Below are positions 12,501 to 23,164 of a stretch of 64,000 bases of DNA, piece by piece. How positions within the stretch are numbered: the first letter of the stretch is position 1; each line of letters starts with the position of its first letter. Source of the DNA: Diaporthe sp. PMI_573. Taxonomy: Eukaryota; Ascomycota; Sordariomycetes; Diaporthales; Diaporthaceae. The translations under genes and the position numbers were made by a program. A model generated the notes under the pieces. The model saw only the letters and a list, made by a program, of their open reading frames with translations, made no database searches and was not told where the DNA came from. The DNA lies in the NCBI GenBank assembly GCA_021399435.1, contig JAJTUP010000004.1, positions 2,130,851 through 2,194,850 of the forward strand, in the 5' to 3' direction.

Positions 12501-13887
12501 ATGGAGCGCTCGCACGTTTCTGAAGAAACTTGCCCGCCCACGCAGACTGATCCAGAACCCAACCACAACTTGTCTCCCATGCGCAAGCTCAGTCAAACCA
12601 CCGCTCGATTCCTCCGCAAGATGTCATTGACTGTGCCATCCAAGCCTCCTGGATCTCCGAGTCTGGCGACAGGAAATGCCGCTCCCACTGGCGACCCTGA
12701 TCACGGCCACTTGCAGACTACTCTCCCACCTGGTTTTGCAGCCCCTCCTGGATTGCCTCACCCGCAAGTGCAACCCGATACTTCAGGATTGCGCCCTCCT
12801 CCAGGTTTTCCTCCTCTGCCCCCTCGAGGAGCGGTGTTCGGTTCGGAGCACTCGCCCCCGTCGCGTCGTCCTGGCGGTACCCACCTTGAGAACTGCCATT
12901 CGCTTAGCAAGACGCGTGTGGTAAGTCGATACTCATGCGTCATCGTCAGCACAAACCTCTATTGATACGTCGTTTGCTAACCAGACAGCAGTATGATCAC
13001 ACTCTGCGATGCGACAAATGCGATGGTGGTTCAGACTTTGGCTGGTTCTACCAATGCTGCCACGACACTGAGACGCGCCTCTACGAGTCGATTCGAGATG
13101 GGAAAACTGTTAGTACCGGACACAAAATCCAGTCAGTAAGTTGGGAAAATCGCTGACTGCAAGAAACAAGGAGCACTTCGACGAGTACGGAGAGATGTTC
13201 AGCCACCAGCTCAAGCGGCCCGACAGAGGCCCCGCCGCACGGTCAGACAAGCTGAGCCTTCTCGAAGAGCTGACGCCCGAGCAAATCGAGTCGCTATCGG
13301 CGCCTCAGCTGGCCCAACTCCTGCAGCAACGGGGCCACGCGAACGAGCAGGCGATCACAGACCGGTTTGGTTCCCTCGGCCTGGCTAGCATTGAGAGGCC
13401 CTTCCTGAAGAACGAGGCTCAGGAGTGCAAGCAGACCCTGTGCCCGGCCTGTGGCAAAGGCATGATGGGCGAGGAGGTGTCTTTCCTTGACCTAGACGGC
13501 ATCCTCAGGGGTGATATCCCGCCAACTGTCGCGCTGGGCTACAGTTTCCGCAAGAGTGATCGCCCGATTGCTGATGCCAACATCGTCCGTAACATCGGAC
13601 TGCGCAAGGTCCCCGAGAAGAGTGACAGGGCTTTGCAGACTGCTGAGGGTAGCCAGACGGTGCACAGCGAGGGCAATAAGGCCGAGGAGCGCAGAATGTC
13701 AGACGCCAAAGACGAGGACGAGACCGGCTTGAAGACCTTGACCGATGCACCCCTGACTCCTTCCAACACTTTTCTCAACATGACCGATAGCAGTGAGGAT
13801 CTCTTGGAGCTCTACACGGATGGATCATCGGTGGAGGTCTCTCAGGACAATGCGACGGCGCAGGACAAAGCCACTGGCGCGAAATGA
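12501..13887 (+). CDS. Uncharacterised protein with Pro-rich N-terminus and CxxC motifs
   Basis: Three exons, 12501-12920, 12989-13108 and 13171-13887, all joined in phase 0, give 418 residues. Donors are GTAAGT and GTTAGT; branch sites GCTAAC and GCTGAC. I do not recognise the family. The first 140 residues are Pro/Ser-rich with repeated LPPGF/APPGL/RPPPGF elements, resembling proline-rich ligands for SH3, WW or GYF domains. Exon 2 encodes a compact Cys segment (RCDKCDGGSDFGWFYQCCHD). Exon 3 has a second CxxC (LCPACGKG, about 100 residues in) and an acidic, Ser/Thr-rich tail. The paired CxxC and CC elements suggest a zinc site split over two exons. The exon-2 donor choice is the least certain part: a nearby GTAAGT at 13136 would leave an implausible 35-nt intron. 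Confidence 0.7.
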
Positions 13888-14565
13888 ACAGCTTCCTCAT
13901 GTTCACCGAATGTGTGCCACGGCAAGGAGTCCACTTGGACAGATTTGGGGGAAATAGGTGGTTAAAGCCGATCAACCCCGTTGTTTTGCGCACTGTTACG
14001 AAGGAATGGAGCAACAGCAGAATAGGAGAAGAGTCACGGGTGCTTGTCAGCAGGTTGGGTCCCTTGGCTAGGTGACACCCGAGAGCGCGTGACAGAATGC
14101 TTGGGCTCGGTCGAGCTAAGACTTGGAGAGGACCTTCGCCAGTGTCTCACTCTGAGGGTTGGAAAGATTCCTTGGCTTCACTCATAGCAAGAATTCTGGG
14201 CATCTCTGTTGAGTGGGCAATGTGACGCCGTCCCCGGATATCTCCTGCGACCATGACAGGTGGGAATTAGGATGTACGCGTGTAGTGCATAGTGAGTGTG
14301 AGCTGCTAACAGTACAGCGATGCGACAGGTGTGAGACAGATGTAGTTGAACACTTGGAATCCTCTTGCAGTGATTGGTTGACTAAAAGGGCCCACATGAC
14401 GTCTCAGTGACCGCCCCACCGTGCTTATCGACCCCGAGCTGTCTCGGCAGCTTTAAGGGTCACCCGCCCGTCACGGACGGCAACCTGGGGAGCGCAATCC
14501 CATCTGCTTCCTCAGGTTGGGGGAGCTGTCCTCATACCTTGTGTGTCGTTGAAAAGAACGGAGCC
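13888..14565. other. Intergenic, upstream of PHO8
   Basis: Promoter region of PHO8. I found no CACGTG (the Pho4/NUC-1 core site), so phosphate control is not evident. One near-palindromic TGACGTCT, an ATF/CREB-like site, lies at about 14398. Confidence 0.4.
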
Positions 14566-16568
14566 ATGGTGAGTAAACTGCCCTAACTTTCTCCAGCCGA
14601 CACGACTCCACAGTGATGTCTTGATAATGTGCTAAACATTGCATTCGCTCGACCAGCCTTCCGACCGGACACCACTTCTCGCCGACCCGCGCCGGTCAAT
14701 AGACTCAGCGCGGTCCGACCGCCTCGCCGAGCAGGAGGACAACCTGATCCGCGGCACCTCACCAGACCGTCAGCCATGGGCGTACCGGCTCCGCGAGGTC
14801 GTGCTCTTTGTCTGGGCGCTTCTGGCCACCACGATAATCATCGTCCTGGCAGTATGGTACCAGCACAACCAGCAGACCGGGCAGTTCTCGAAGCCCGCCG
14901 GCAAGCGAAACCTGATATTCATGGTTTCGGATGGAATGGGGCCCGCATCCCTCTCCCTGACGAGGTCGTATAGGCAGCTGGTGGAGGGACTCGAGCACGA
15001 CGACACCCTGACTCTGGACAAGCACTTCTGGGGCACGAGTCGGACACGGTCGAGCAATAGATTGGTCACGGACTCGGCGGCGGGGGCCACGGCGTTTTCT
15101 TGTGGGAAGAAGAGCTACAATGGAGCCATTTCAATACTGCCAGACTCCTCACCTTGTGGTTCCGTTCTAGAGGCCGCGAAGAAGGATGGTTACCATACGG
15201 GGTTGGTGGTTACAACCGATATCACCGTAAGTACACTCCATGCCTGTTTTATTTTCTGGGTTGTTATCGTGCGTGTGGAGCGTTGGGTCAGACACCTCTG
15301 CATGTCTATTCCTGATAGCCTGCCCCCTTTTTAGAGTGACTAGTGTTCCTAACATGTCACAGGACGCGACGCCAGCTTGCTTCGCCAGCCACGTCGACAT
15401 CAGAGAGAAGGAGAACGAGATAGCTCTCCAAGAAATCGGTGAGGGTGCACTCGGAAGAGTCGTTGACCTGATGCTTGGTGGAGGACGTTGCCACTTCCTC
15501 CCGAACACAACCGACGGAAGTTGTCGACTGGACGATATAGATGTCGCGGGAGTTGCTCAAGAGAAGCACGGGTGGACGTATTTCGATGACCGCGCAGGCT
15601 TCGACAGTCTCCAGGGCGGCGAGAATGCGCCTTTGCCTGTGCTGGGTCTGTTTGCCAGCGCCGATGTGCCCTTTGAAATCGACCGCAAGAACATGGCCGA
15701 TATCTATCCAAGCCTGAGCGAGATGGCAACGACTGCATTGAAAGCGCTCACAAAGGCCACTGAGAACAGTGACAAGGGCTTCTTCCTGATGATCGAGGGT
15801 AGTCGAATAGACCATGCCGGACACATCAATGACCCGGCGGCCCAGGTCAGGGAGGTTCTCGAGTACGACAAGACGTTTCAGCTTGTGCTGGATTATCTTG
15901 AGAACAGCAAGACAGAGGGCCTACTTGTGGCTACCAGTGATCACGAGACTGGTGGCCTGTCGACCGCATGGCGTAAGTTCAGCTGATAAGTGCAGAAGTG
16001 TGCATCTATCTAACAGATTACAGAATCGCCAACTGCAGAACTGCCAGTGTATAACTGGCATCCGACCGTTCTAGCAAAGGCCAACGCTTCTGCACAGTAC
16101 CTAGCCCATAAGCTGCACGAACACATCAGCTCCATCAAGTCGGACCCCGCCGCACTCGAAGACCTAGAGGACTGGATCAACACCAAGCTCGTGATCCCAG
16201 GCCTAGGCATCACCGATGCTCGCGAATCCGAGCTCAAGGAGCTTGCGTCGGACCCGGAGCACGCGATATACACTCTCTCGAGAATGATCAGCCAGCGCGC
16301 AAGGATCGGCTGGTCGACTCATGGCCACTCGGCCGTCGACGTGAACATCTACAGTTCCGGCGGGCGCTTGGCCGAGGACATCCACGGCAACGTCGAGAAC
16401 ACGGAAGTCGGCCAGTTCCTGAGGAAATACCTCGATGTTGATGTGGACAAGATCACGGATGAGCTGAGAGAGAAGATGGCGTGGAACCAGTCCTTGGCCA
16501 CGTCGGCCGACTCGACGATCCGCGTGGGTTATGAGGCTGAGGAGCCAATGATGGATTGGATTAATTGA
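14566..16568 (+). CDS. PHO8: Vacuolar repressible alkaline phosphatase (PHO8 type)
   Basis: Four exons, 14566-14568 (ATG only), 14657-15226, 15363-15972 and 16024-16568, give 575 residues. The cytosolic N-terminus (MPSDRTPLLADPRRS) is followed by one membrane segment (about 48-68), the type-II topology of yeast Pho8. The alkaline-phosphatase domain has the metal Asp in SDGMGPASLS (D93), the phosphoserine nucleophile in TDSAAGATAF (S141), DATPACFASHV, the Mg/Zn site IEGSRIDHAGH, TSDHETGG and the C-terminal STHGHSAVDVNIY. It hydrolyses phosphomonoesters in the vacuole lumen. No ATG exists in frame at the start of exon 2 (only TTG at 14639), so the start must come from upstream. ATG at 14566, followed at once by donor GTGAGT, with GCTAAAC and ACCAG at the other end, is the best solution. 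The first exon is inferred; the rest is firm. Confidence 0.92.
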
Positions 16569-17880
16569 TTGCGGCGGAGGCAATGTACTCTTTTTTTTTT
16601 TTTTTTTTTTTTTTTTGGTTCTGTCTTGATTCGTATCCGAGTTTGTTTTATGTCTTTGTCGACTGGACTTGTTTCTCTTTCCCTTGCGCATAAACGCATT
16701 CAGGAGTCAGCATATGTGGGTGGCACTTGGACAGGTTTAATTGCATTGTACCGGATGACGGATGGGTCCTTTACTGTTCTCATTTCAACATCGTGGTCTT
16801 CAGCTGAGACCGGACAATCAGATACCCCTTATTTTTCTGAGTGAACGGGTTTCGCTCTAAACCTTGTCCAACATTCCGCACCTGGTCCCAGCGCCTGGAA
16901 AGATGAGGCTGAGGGCAGTTCCACTTGGTAGCACAGAGACGCAGCGCTGGAACCTCGTGTGGTGCTTCACCATAAGTTCATCATAAGCCCGTCCTGCACT
17001 GGGTATTGAGTTTGCTTCAGACTCTCACTTGACTACTCAGTCTCCAACCTCTGGCTGTCGCGGGAAGGTAGCAAGCAAGCGTCATCTTCCAAGCCGTGAC
17101 CCTGCGAGTTTGCCCGTCCAAGTTTGCCGTCCGAGGTTTACTAACCTGCCTCCTTCCCATCTCCCTCATATGGCGTGAGCATATGCTACCATGGCCCACC
17201 CACCTCTGATTGCTTCTGGCAGGTTTGGCTTCCCTTCCCTTCCACCGCTGGAGAACCCATTCCACTCCCTCAGAAGGGTCGTCTCATCATACGAGATGTT
17301 GCGGTGTCCCCGAAGCAAGCTTACTCTCTATCCTGAGACACCTCAGCACGCGAATGCTCCTCGGCCTCCAACATCTTGCGGGATCAGCACGAAATTCAAG
17401 GCAACGATTGTCGTCGACTGGGAAGATTGCTACCGTGGTGGTTTGAGGTTTGCGGAAACACGTTGAGCACGATCCCAAGCGGCGGGAGTTTCTTGGGAAA
17501 CACGCATAGACGAATTCCCCACGAAGATCATTCAAGGCAGAAGCCGTGCGGGATGGTTTAATTAGGAGTACTCTGCCATGTTCGAGGTTTTCACATGGTG
17601 TGTGTGGCCTTTGATCGAGCGCTCAACTGCTTTGGCGACACATGCCAAGGATAACAGAGAATATCGAAGCGATTCAGTTGTCCAACACCCATTTCCTCTC
17701 TCATTACGATTGGCACCCGGCCAACTCACTGCCACTGGCGATTCACCGCTCGGGTTTGAGAAAGGACCCTTGCCCTCCTCCACGAGTCTGCGTCTGTCCC
17801 CAACAAGGCCAGTGATCTTCACAATCCATTTACCGAGGCTCGCACCGCAACTAGAGCCAGCGACCAAGGTTATCCTCCCG
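16569..17880. other. Intergenic, PHO8 to small unknown gene
   Basis: Starts with the PHO8 3' UTR and the poly-T run described separately. A 91-codon open frame at 17191-17466 (+) has no recognisable motif. Nothing else supportable. Confidence 0.45.
16591..16616. repeat. Poly-T homopolymer (26 T)
   Basis: An uninterrupted run of 26 T residues 23 bp after the PHO8 stop codon. It may be a slippage-prone homopolymer in the 3' UTR. On the minus strand it is a poly-A run, but there is no adjacent retroposed gene. Confidence 0.95.
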
Positions 17881-18321
17881 ATGTGCATCTACATCCAAAC
17901 CATCCCCCTCTGCGGCCATCCCCCACCGACACTGCTCTCCTACGCCTCCTGCAACGACGTCCTCGCGCAGCTGATGCGCATAACCGAGCCCGAGGCATGG
18001 GAGCCGGAGAACATCGGCAAGGTCCCCTTCGACATGCCAGACGACTGTGACCCGGGCCCGGACAACATCTACGTCCTGTACTCGGACGATTACTGCGGGT
18101 GGGAGTGTCGGAACAACGCGTACCAACAGGTGGCTGCTGGGTTCCGGGGCTTTGATGACGAGGCAGGGGGGTTTCTGCCCGCCTGTTTTCCAGGGGATGC
18201 GAGGGGCCAGTTCCTGGGTGGCGGGCGTGGTGGTGACCGCGGGTTGATGGTAGTTGGGATGCCTGATGCTAAATATGGGCCGGGCAGTGAGAGGTCGGGT
18301 ATTGGTTGGCGAGGAGTGTGA
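17881..18321 (+). CDS. Small uncharacterised fungal protein
   Basis: 146 residues from the ATG at 17881; the frame is open further upstream, but that part has a different composition and no better start. The N-terminus MCIYIQTIPLCGHPPPTLLS, with Cys, a Cys-Gly-His and then Cys in YASC, resembles short fungal orphan proteins that open with a Cys/His motif. The middle is acidic (PDDCDPGPDN) with another Cys pair (YCGWEC); the tail is Gly-rich. Six or more Cys suggest metal binding or disulphides, but there is no signal peptide. It converges on the F-box gene, with 272 bp between stops. Function unknown; gene reality likely but not certain. Confidence 0.6.
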   Translation: MCIYIQTIPLCGHPPPTLLSYASCNDVLAQLMRITEPEAWEPENIGKVPFDMPDDCDPGPDNIYVLYSDDYCGWECRNNAYQQVAAGFRGFDDEAGGFLPACFPGDARGQFLGGGRGGDRGLMVVGMPDAKYGPGSERSGIGWRGV

Positions 18322-18593
18322 CCGAGCAGATGGCATGGCAGCTCGGCAGCTTTGGGCGATCCAACTTCTTGAGTATCTAGATACCACATGGTCTCACCTG
18401 CTAGAGACCAGCGATCCGTTTTAGGGGGTCCCGAATCACCATATTCGCTTGTACATTGTGTCCTGAGACTCACTTGTACACTATCGAGCCCCCAATGCAA
18501 GTTATCTAAATGTACTTGTCAACTCAAGCTTCTCGAGCCACCACAAACCTTTCTGAGACTCACCCTACTCCACCCCAAGAATGAGCTGGCACC

Positions 18594-20332
18594 TTAGTCG
18601 GACAAATCCGACATGTCGTCTTCGGAAGGGTTTCTCCAGTAAGCTAATTCAAAGACACCACTAAGTCCCACAGCCATTAGAGCGGCAAGCTGCTCTTGGT
18701 GTCGTTCTGAAATCTCGGCCTCGCCGTATTGGTTCATTATGTAGAGCCGGAACCCCATATGTGAACCGTTCGTCCCGAGCGCTTCGATGAAAGCCTTTAT
18801 GCCGGCGAAAGTAAAGATCGATGATCCGTTGATGGAGACCGATTTCAGACGCTGCATTTGCGCAAGCGGCTCGAACAGGGCATCTGTCAGATACTCGCCG
18901 TCAAAGCTGAGGTCTTCGAGTTGGGGAAGTGAGTCCTTGATAAGCACGAGATCTTCGAAAGTCAGTTGGACCTGGTCAATGCCTCCAACCTTTTGCATTA
19001 TGTCGAGGTCTTTGAGGCTTGTGCATTGGCAGATAGAATCAATAAATTTGTCGTGCCGCGCCCTGTTTGGATCGACGATTTCTGCGCTAGAGCGCAGAGA
19101 CAGGTTCTCAAGTGTCTTCTGGTTGCCCAGGGCGGTATAGAACGCTTCCTCGTCGTCAATCAAGCTCAGCTGTAAGTCGGTGAGACGCAGATCTGGCGAT
19201 TCCATGATGTCGGAGAGAAGCTTGCTTGCGCCGGCGAGGTTCGAGATGACAAGTCGCTTCAAGGACTTGCACTCCTTCAACCAAGCAGCCACCTTTGGAA
19301 GAGGATCCTCGCCACTCACTGCCCAGGTGCTTGGCGGCGAAGGCGTGCTGGCTTCGATGCTGAGGCTTTCCAAGTACTGGCATCGGCTCAAGGTATCGAG
19401 GACGGCCAGACAGGTATTCTGAAGACTCGATAGATCGAGGAATCGCAGCGAGCGTGAGTGTTGCATGAGCCCATCCAGAGCATTAAACCCAATCTCGTTG
19501 GAGCTGTGGACCTTGAAGCTCTCGAGCGAGTTCTCACGGAGGCCGCGGAAAAAGTCAGACATGTTCTGGTCAACAGTCGGTCCTTTTATGTTGAAGCAGG
19601 TGAGGTCTTTGAAGAAGGGGCAATTGCGTTGGATGGAATCAGCGACCTCTGCAGTCAGGACAGAGCCGTCCCGGATGGAAAGCGTGGTCAGAGTTGACAA
19701 TCTTGATACCCAAACGGAAAGAAGATCGGTCGGCAGATTTGCACCCTCGAGACTAACCAGCTGGACGGACTTGTTCTGCTTCTCGGCGGCCTCCTTTGCA
19801 GACTGGGTGATGGCGTCACCCACACGCTCAATTATCTTCTGCCACTCAAGGATCGGTTTCCCTTGGCGGGTTCTTGTAGATCCGCTGATTATCTCGAAGG
19901 TCTTCATGGGGCCCTTGAAGAAGAGAGACCTCCATCTCTTGTCGCGAGCGATGCCCTGCAGGAGCTGCTCGAGATCACTAAGTCCCAGCGACCTGATCCA
20001 GAGGCAGTACGGGTACGCAGTCACGCCGAGACTGGACATGATGATGGAGCGCCACATACCGGCCCACCTGCCGGTGTCTGTTGTACCTGCATCATCCGAG
20101 GCCACACTTGAGGAGTCGTGGATGCTGTGTGCGTGGTCAGCATGAATGAAGGCTGCTCTCGCACGCATGTTGGAGAGCCGGGGTGGGGGCCTCACCTGTA
20201 CAAGAGGGGCAGGGCAAGACTGGCCCAGCTGCGATTTACTAAAGCGCAGCGGAAAAGACTCCTGAAATCCGGCTGGGTTTTCAAATCCTGGCACACGAGC
20301 CACCAGATCTCTTGTGGGACTTCGCGGTCCAT
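18594..20332 (-). CDS. F-box protein with LRR-like repeats
   Basis: Two exons, 20332-20196 and 20124-18594, encode 555 residues. The 71-nt intron has donor GTGAGG, branch GCTGAC and acceptor CACAG, and the join gives LPLLYSIHDSS. Exon 1 holds a compact F-box (MDREVPQEIWWLVCQDL ... LVNRSWASLALPLLY). The remainder is a long helical/leucine-rich region with recurring units such as LTTLSIRDGS, LRFLDLSSLQN, LESLSIEAS and LEDLSFDGEYL, typical of fungal F-box proteins that recruit substrates to SCF ubiquitin ligases. It ends in an acidic DDMSDLSD tail. Exon 2 alone is open further upstream with a Pro-rich sequence, but that reading lacks the F-box and crosses the intron. Substrate unknown. Confidence 0.85.
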
Positions 20333-21362
20333 TTTGGACGTGTCGATGTGTCGTGGTGCTGCACGCGCCCGGTGGTTCACAAGGTGGCACTGTGACGTGA
20401 AATCGATGCGCCGTCGAGGGTGAGAGGGTGAACGCGTGCTCACGCCCAAGAACTTCTGTTTACAACAATACCTCGAGCCGATCAATGAGGACGAACTTTT
20501 GGTAATCAACCTTGCTAATGGTTCTGTGTGTTTGACACTCAGTAAAACGCGTCGAGAATAACAAGAGATGTGATGGCAGACTGATGATTTAATAAGGTTG
20601 AGGTGGAATGCTTACTCTAACCACCTCAAATGCTGCATGCGCGCTGTAGACTACCAATTGGCGAGTACTGATGTCACTGGGCAAGGGACCGGGAACTCCG
20701 GCCACTGCCGCTGAGAGCTTCAGCCGTCCGACAGCACCCTTCAGTATCGAGGCAGAAAAGGGCCGAAAAAGGTTAGGCTGGTCAAAGATAGACTGTTTCC
20801 CCCTGTAACTCTCCAACCTGCCGCCTGCCATGCTGATCCGAGGAAGACTGTCGCATTGGGAGTGTGTGCTGCTGTGGTTTAAAGGTACCGCATACTGGAA
20901 GATCCCTGCAAGCTGTAGGAGACTTCCAGGGCGTCTGGGGCATCGAAGCTAATGAGCCGACTCCCATTGCAGACGTCGTTATCTGCGACTTGAAGAAATC
21001 CGAAGATAATTAAACCGCGAAATTCAGTTCATAAAAAAGAACACGCTCGGAGGTAGTCGTCTCAATCGAGATTCCCTATGTGGTCTTCAGGGTGTCCCGA
21101 GGGCTGAAAAGGACCAATCGCCCCAACCCGAGTGTACTGTACAATAACATTAACAACCCTAAGCAGGCGCGACATCTTTGGACTCGAGCATTTCTGCCCC
21201 CTTGCTGCCCTGGGAACCAACCCCACGAATCCCCCAACAGGCAACATTGACATTGACATTGACATTGACATCGACTTTCACATAACTTTCGGTGCACACA
21301 CACTCAAGCATTAGGCCAAGTACGAAAGGTGGTGCTGGCAGGCTGAGGGGCCCCCAGCTGGC
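20333..21362. other. Divergent upstream region, F-box gene / RAD9
   Basis: Both flanking genes start at the edges, so this 1.03-kb segment holds two promoters. The RAD9 leader contains the hexamer repeat at 21245-21274. No gene seen; short open frames on both strands lack motifs. Confidence 0.45.
21245..21274. repeat. Hexanucleotide tandem repeat (CATTGA)5
   Basis: Four perfect CATTGA copies and a fifth, CATCGA. It lies 89-118 bp upstream of the RAD9 start codon, probably in its leader. Confidence 0.9.
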
Positions 21363-23049
21363 ATGGCTCTCGTCAACTTCACTCTGAGCGAGGACGGCGT
21401 GAGCGCCTTCAACGACGCGCTGGTCTGCATCCACAAGTTCAGTGACGACGTGTCACTTGAGATCAAGAAGGACAAGGTGAGTGCCTCTGTCCGGCACCCT
21501 CATTGGAGCTGTCCTTTTGGTCGAACTGGCAGGCCTGGGTACTGAATGGATCGAGCAGCTGGTCCTCACTGCACTCAACCTCACCAAGTCTGCCTACGTA
21601 TCCTTCACCTTCGCAGCCAACAGGTTCTTCTCACGCTTCCATTTCGAGGGAAATGCACAATATCGTGAGAGATTCTTCTGCTCAATATACATCAAGGCAC
21701 GCCCTCTCCCACCCCTGCTCTGTCAAACTACCACACATACTAACCTCCGTCCAAGGCCCTCCTCTCGGTCTTTCGCAACCGCACAGGTGGTGATCCCACC
21801 AGAGATCGAGAGAACGTCACCACAATTGAAAGGTGCGACGTAGCCATTGATGATGGCCCAGGAAAGAAGAGCCGCTTCATCGCCAAGATCTTTTGCCGAA
21901 ATGGTGCGTCTGGTCTCTGACTGCCCTCGGAGGGGTTCACATTTCTGAAGCCTTGGATAGGGATCACTGCGACTCATCGACTGTCGTTCGAAGCCAAGGC
22001 CCCTGTCCATGCCAAGTTTGACAAGAGTGAGGCCGGCAACCGCTGGACCATAAACTCAAGGACTTTGCGCTCATTAATGGAGCATTTCGGACCTGGCATC
22101 GATCTTCTCGATATCAACACCGACGGTGACAACGTCGTCAACTTTACATGTTTCACGGAAAAGCAGGCCAGCGTAAATAACGAGGGTAAGCCTACCCCCA
22201 TTGCTGGAATTACGATCAAGTCAGAGCCTGACAAAACTTCAGCTGTTTTGAAGAAACCACTCCACACCTCAATCGCGGTGGAGATGGACGAGTTCGACGA
22301 TATTGAGGTGGCCGACAAGCTTCACATCATTATTAGTGTCAGAGACTTTCGTGCCATTCTTCAGCACGCTAACTACACGAGCGGTGACCTCAACGCCGCT
22401 TACTCGAGACCCGGCCGGCCAATGAAGATTTTTTACGGCCGTGATGGCATCACGTGCGAGTTTGTCCTGATGACGGTGGATGAGAAGAGCACAGCAGTGC
22501 AGAAGAAGGGGCAGGGTAAAGCCGCCACAAAGGCTGCCAGACCAGCTCTGAATGCTGCACCCAACACACCGGCTGCGGGGGCCAACGACGACTCACGGCA
22601 AGCAACTCCTGCTCCGCCGAGGGAGCAGCCAGAGCAGCAAGCCAGAATGCCACCACCAGCACGGAGGCCGACTGCTCCACGTTCCTCGCAATTCGACATT
22701 CGAGCACCTCTAATCCAGCCCCAGTCCACCCTCAAATCTGAGTCGCTGTTCCTTCCCCAGCCAGACGACGATGAGACGTGGGCACCTATCAATCCCGACG
22801 ATGAGGAAGACGGCGAGAACCCTCGCCTAGAGTGGGATGCCAGTGACGAGCCGGTAAGTGTGCTTGGAGGCCTCGAGTTTATGGCGACTGACGGCCTCGC
22901 AGAATCCATCAACCACGCGGATCAGCGACCACTCGGGCAATACGCAAAGCAACCCGCCGAACGACTCTGGAGGGCCTTTGCCACCATTCGTGGAGCCGAC
23001 ACAAAGGGTGTCCGAAGTCCGCAGGTTTGGTCTCTTTACAGACTGGTGA
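21363..23049 (+). CDS. RAD9: DNA damage checkpoint clamp subunit Rad9 (9-1-1 complex)
   Basis: Five exons, 21363-21476, 21559-21696, 21756-21903, 21961-22853 and 22903-23049, give 479 residues. The N-terminal part has the Rad9 PCNA-like fold markers: LTALNLTKSAYVSFTF, RERFFCSIYIKALLSVFRN (compare human CKILMKSFLSVFRSL), and LHIIISVRDFRAILQHA. After about residue 330 comes an Ala/Pro/Gln-rich disordered tail, as expected of the phosphorylated Rad9 tail that binds TopBP1/Cut5-type proteins. The tail ends in RRFGLFTDW, encoded by the last exon. Introns are 82, 59, 57 and 49 nt. The second is a GC-AG intron, forced by the conserved IK|ALLSVF join. The gene is tail-to-tail with ATS1, 115 bp apart. 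Identity is high; the last exon is supported by open frame and splice signals. Confidence 0.93.
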
Positions 23050-23164
23050 CGCATATCTGGCTTGGCCATGCTAGCGGTTGAAGGTTGGCTTCGAAGGTGG
23101 GAGTCTTGCTTGTGTGAGAAATGGCGCCAAGCAGAGAGGGATGCTTTCCGTGTACTGTGAGCAC

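Noticed and set aside
16591..16616. Poly-A tail of a retroposed gene on the minus strand
   Set aside because: No processed gene copy or target-site duplication adjoins the run.
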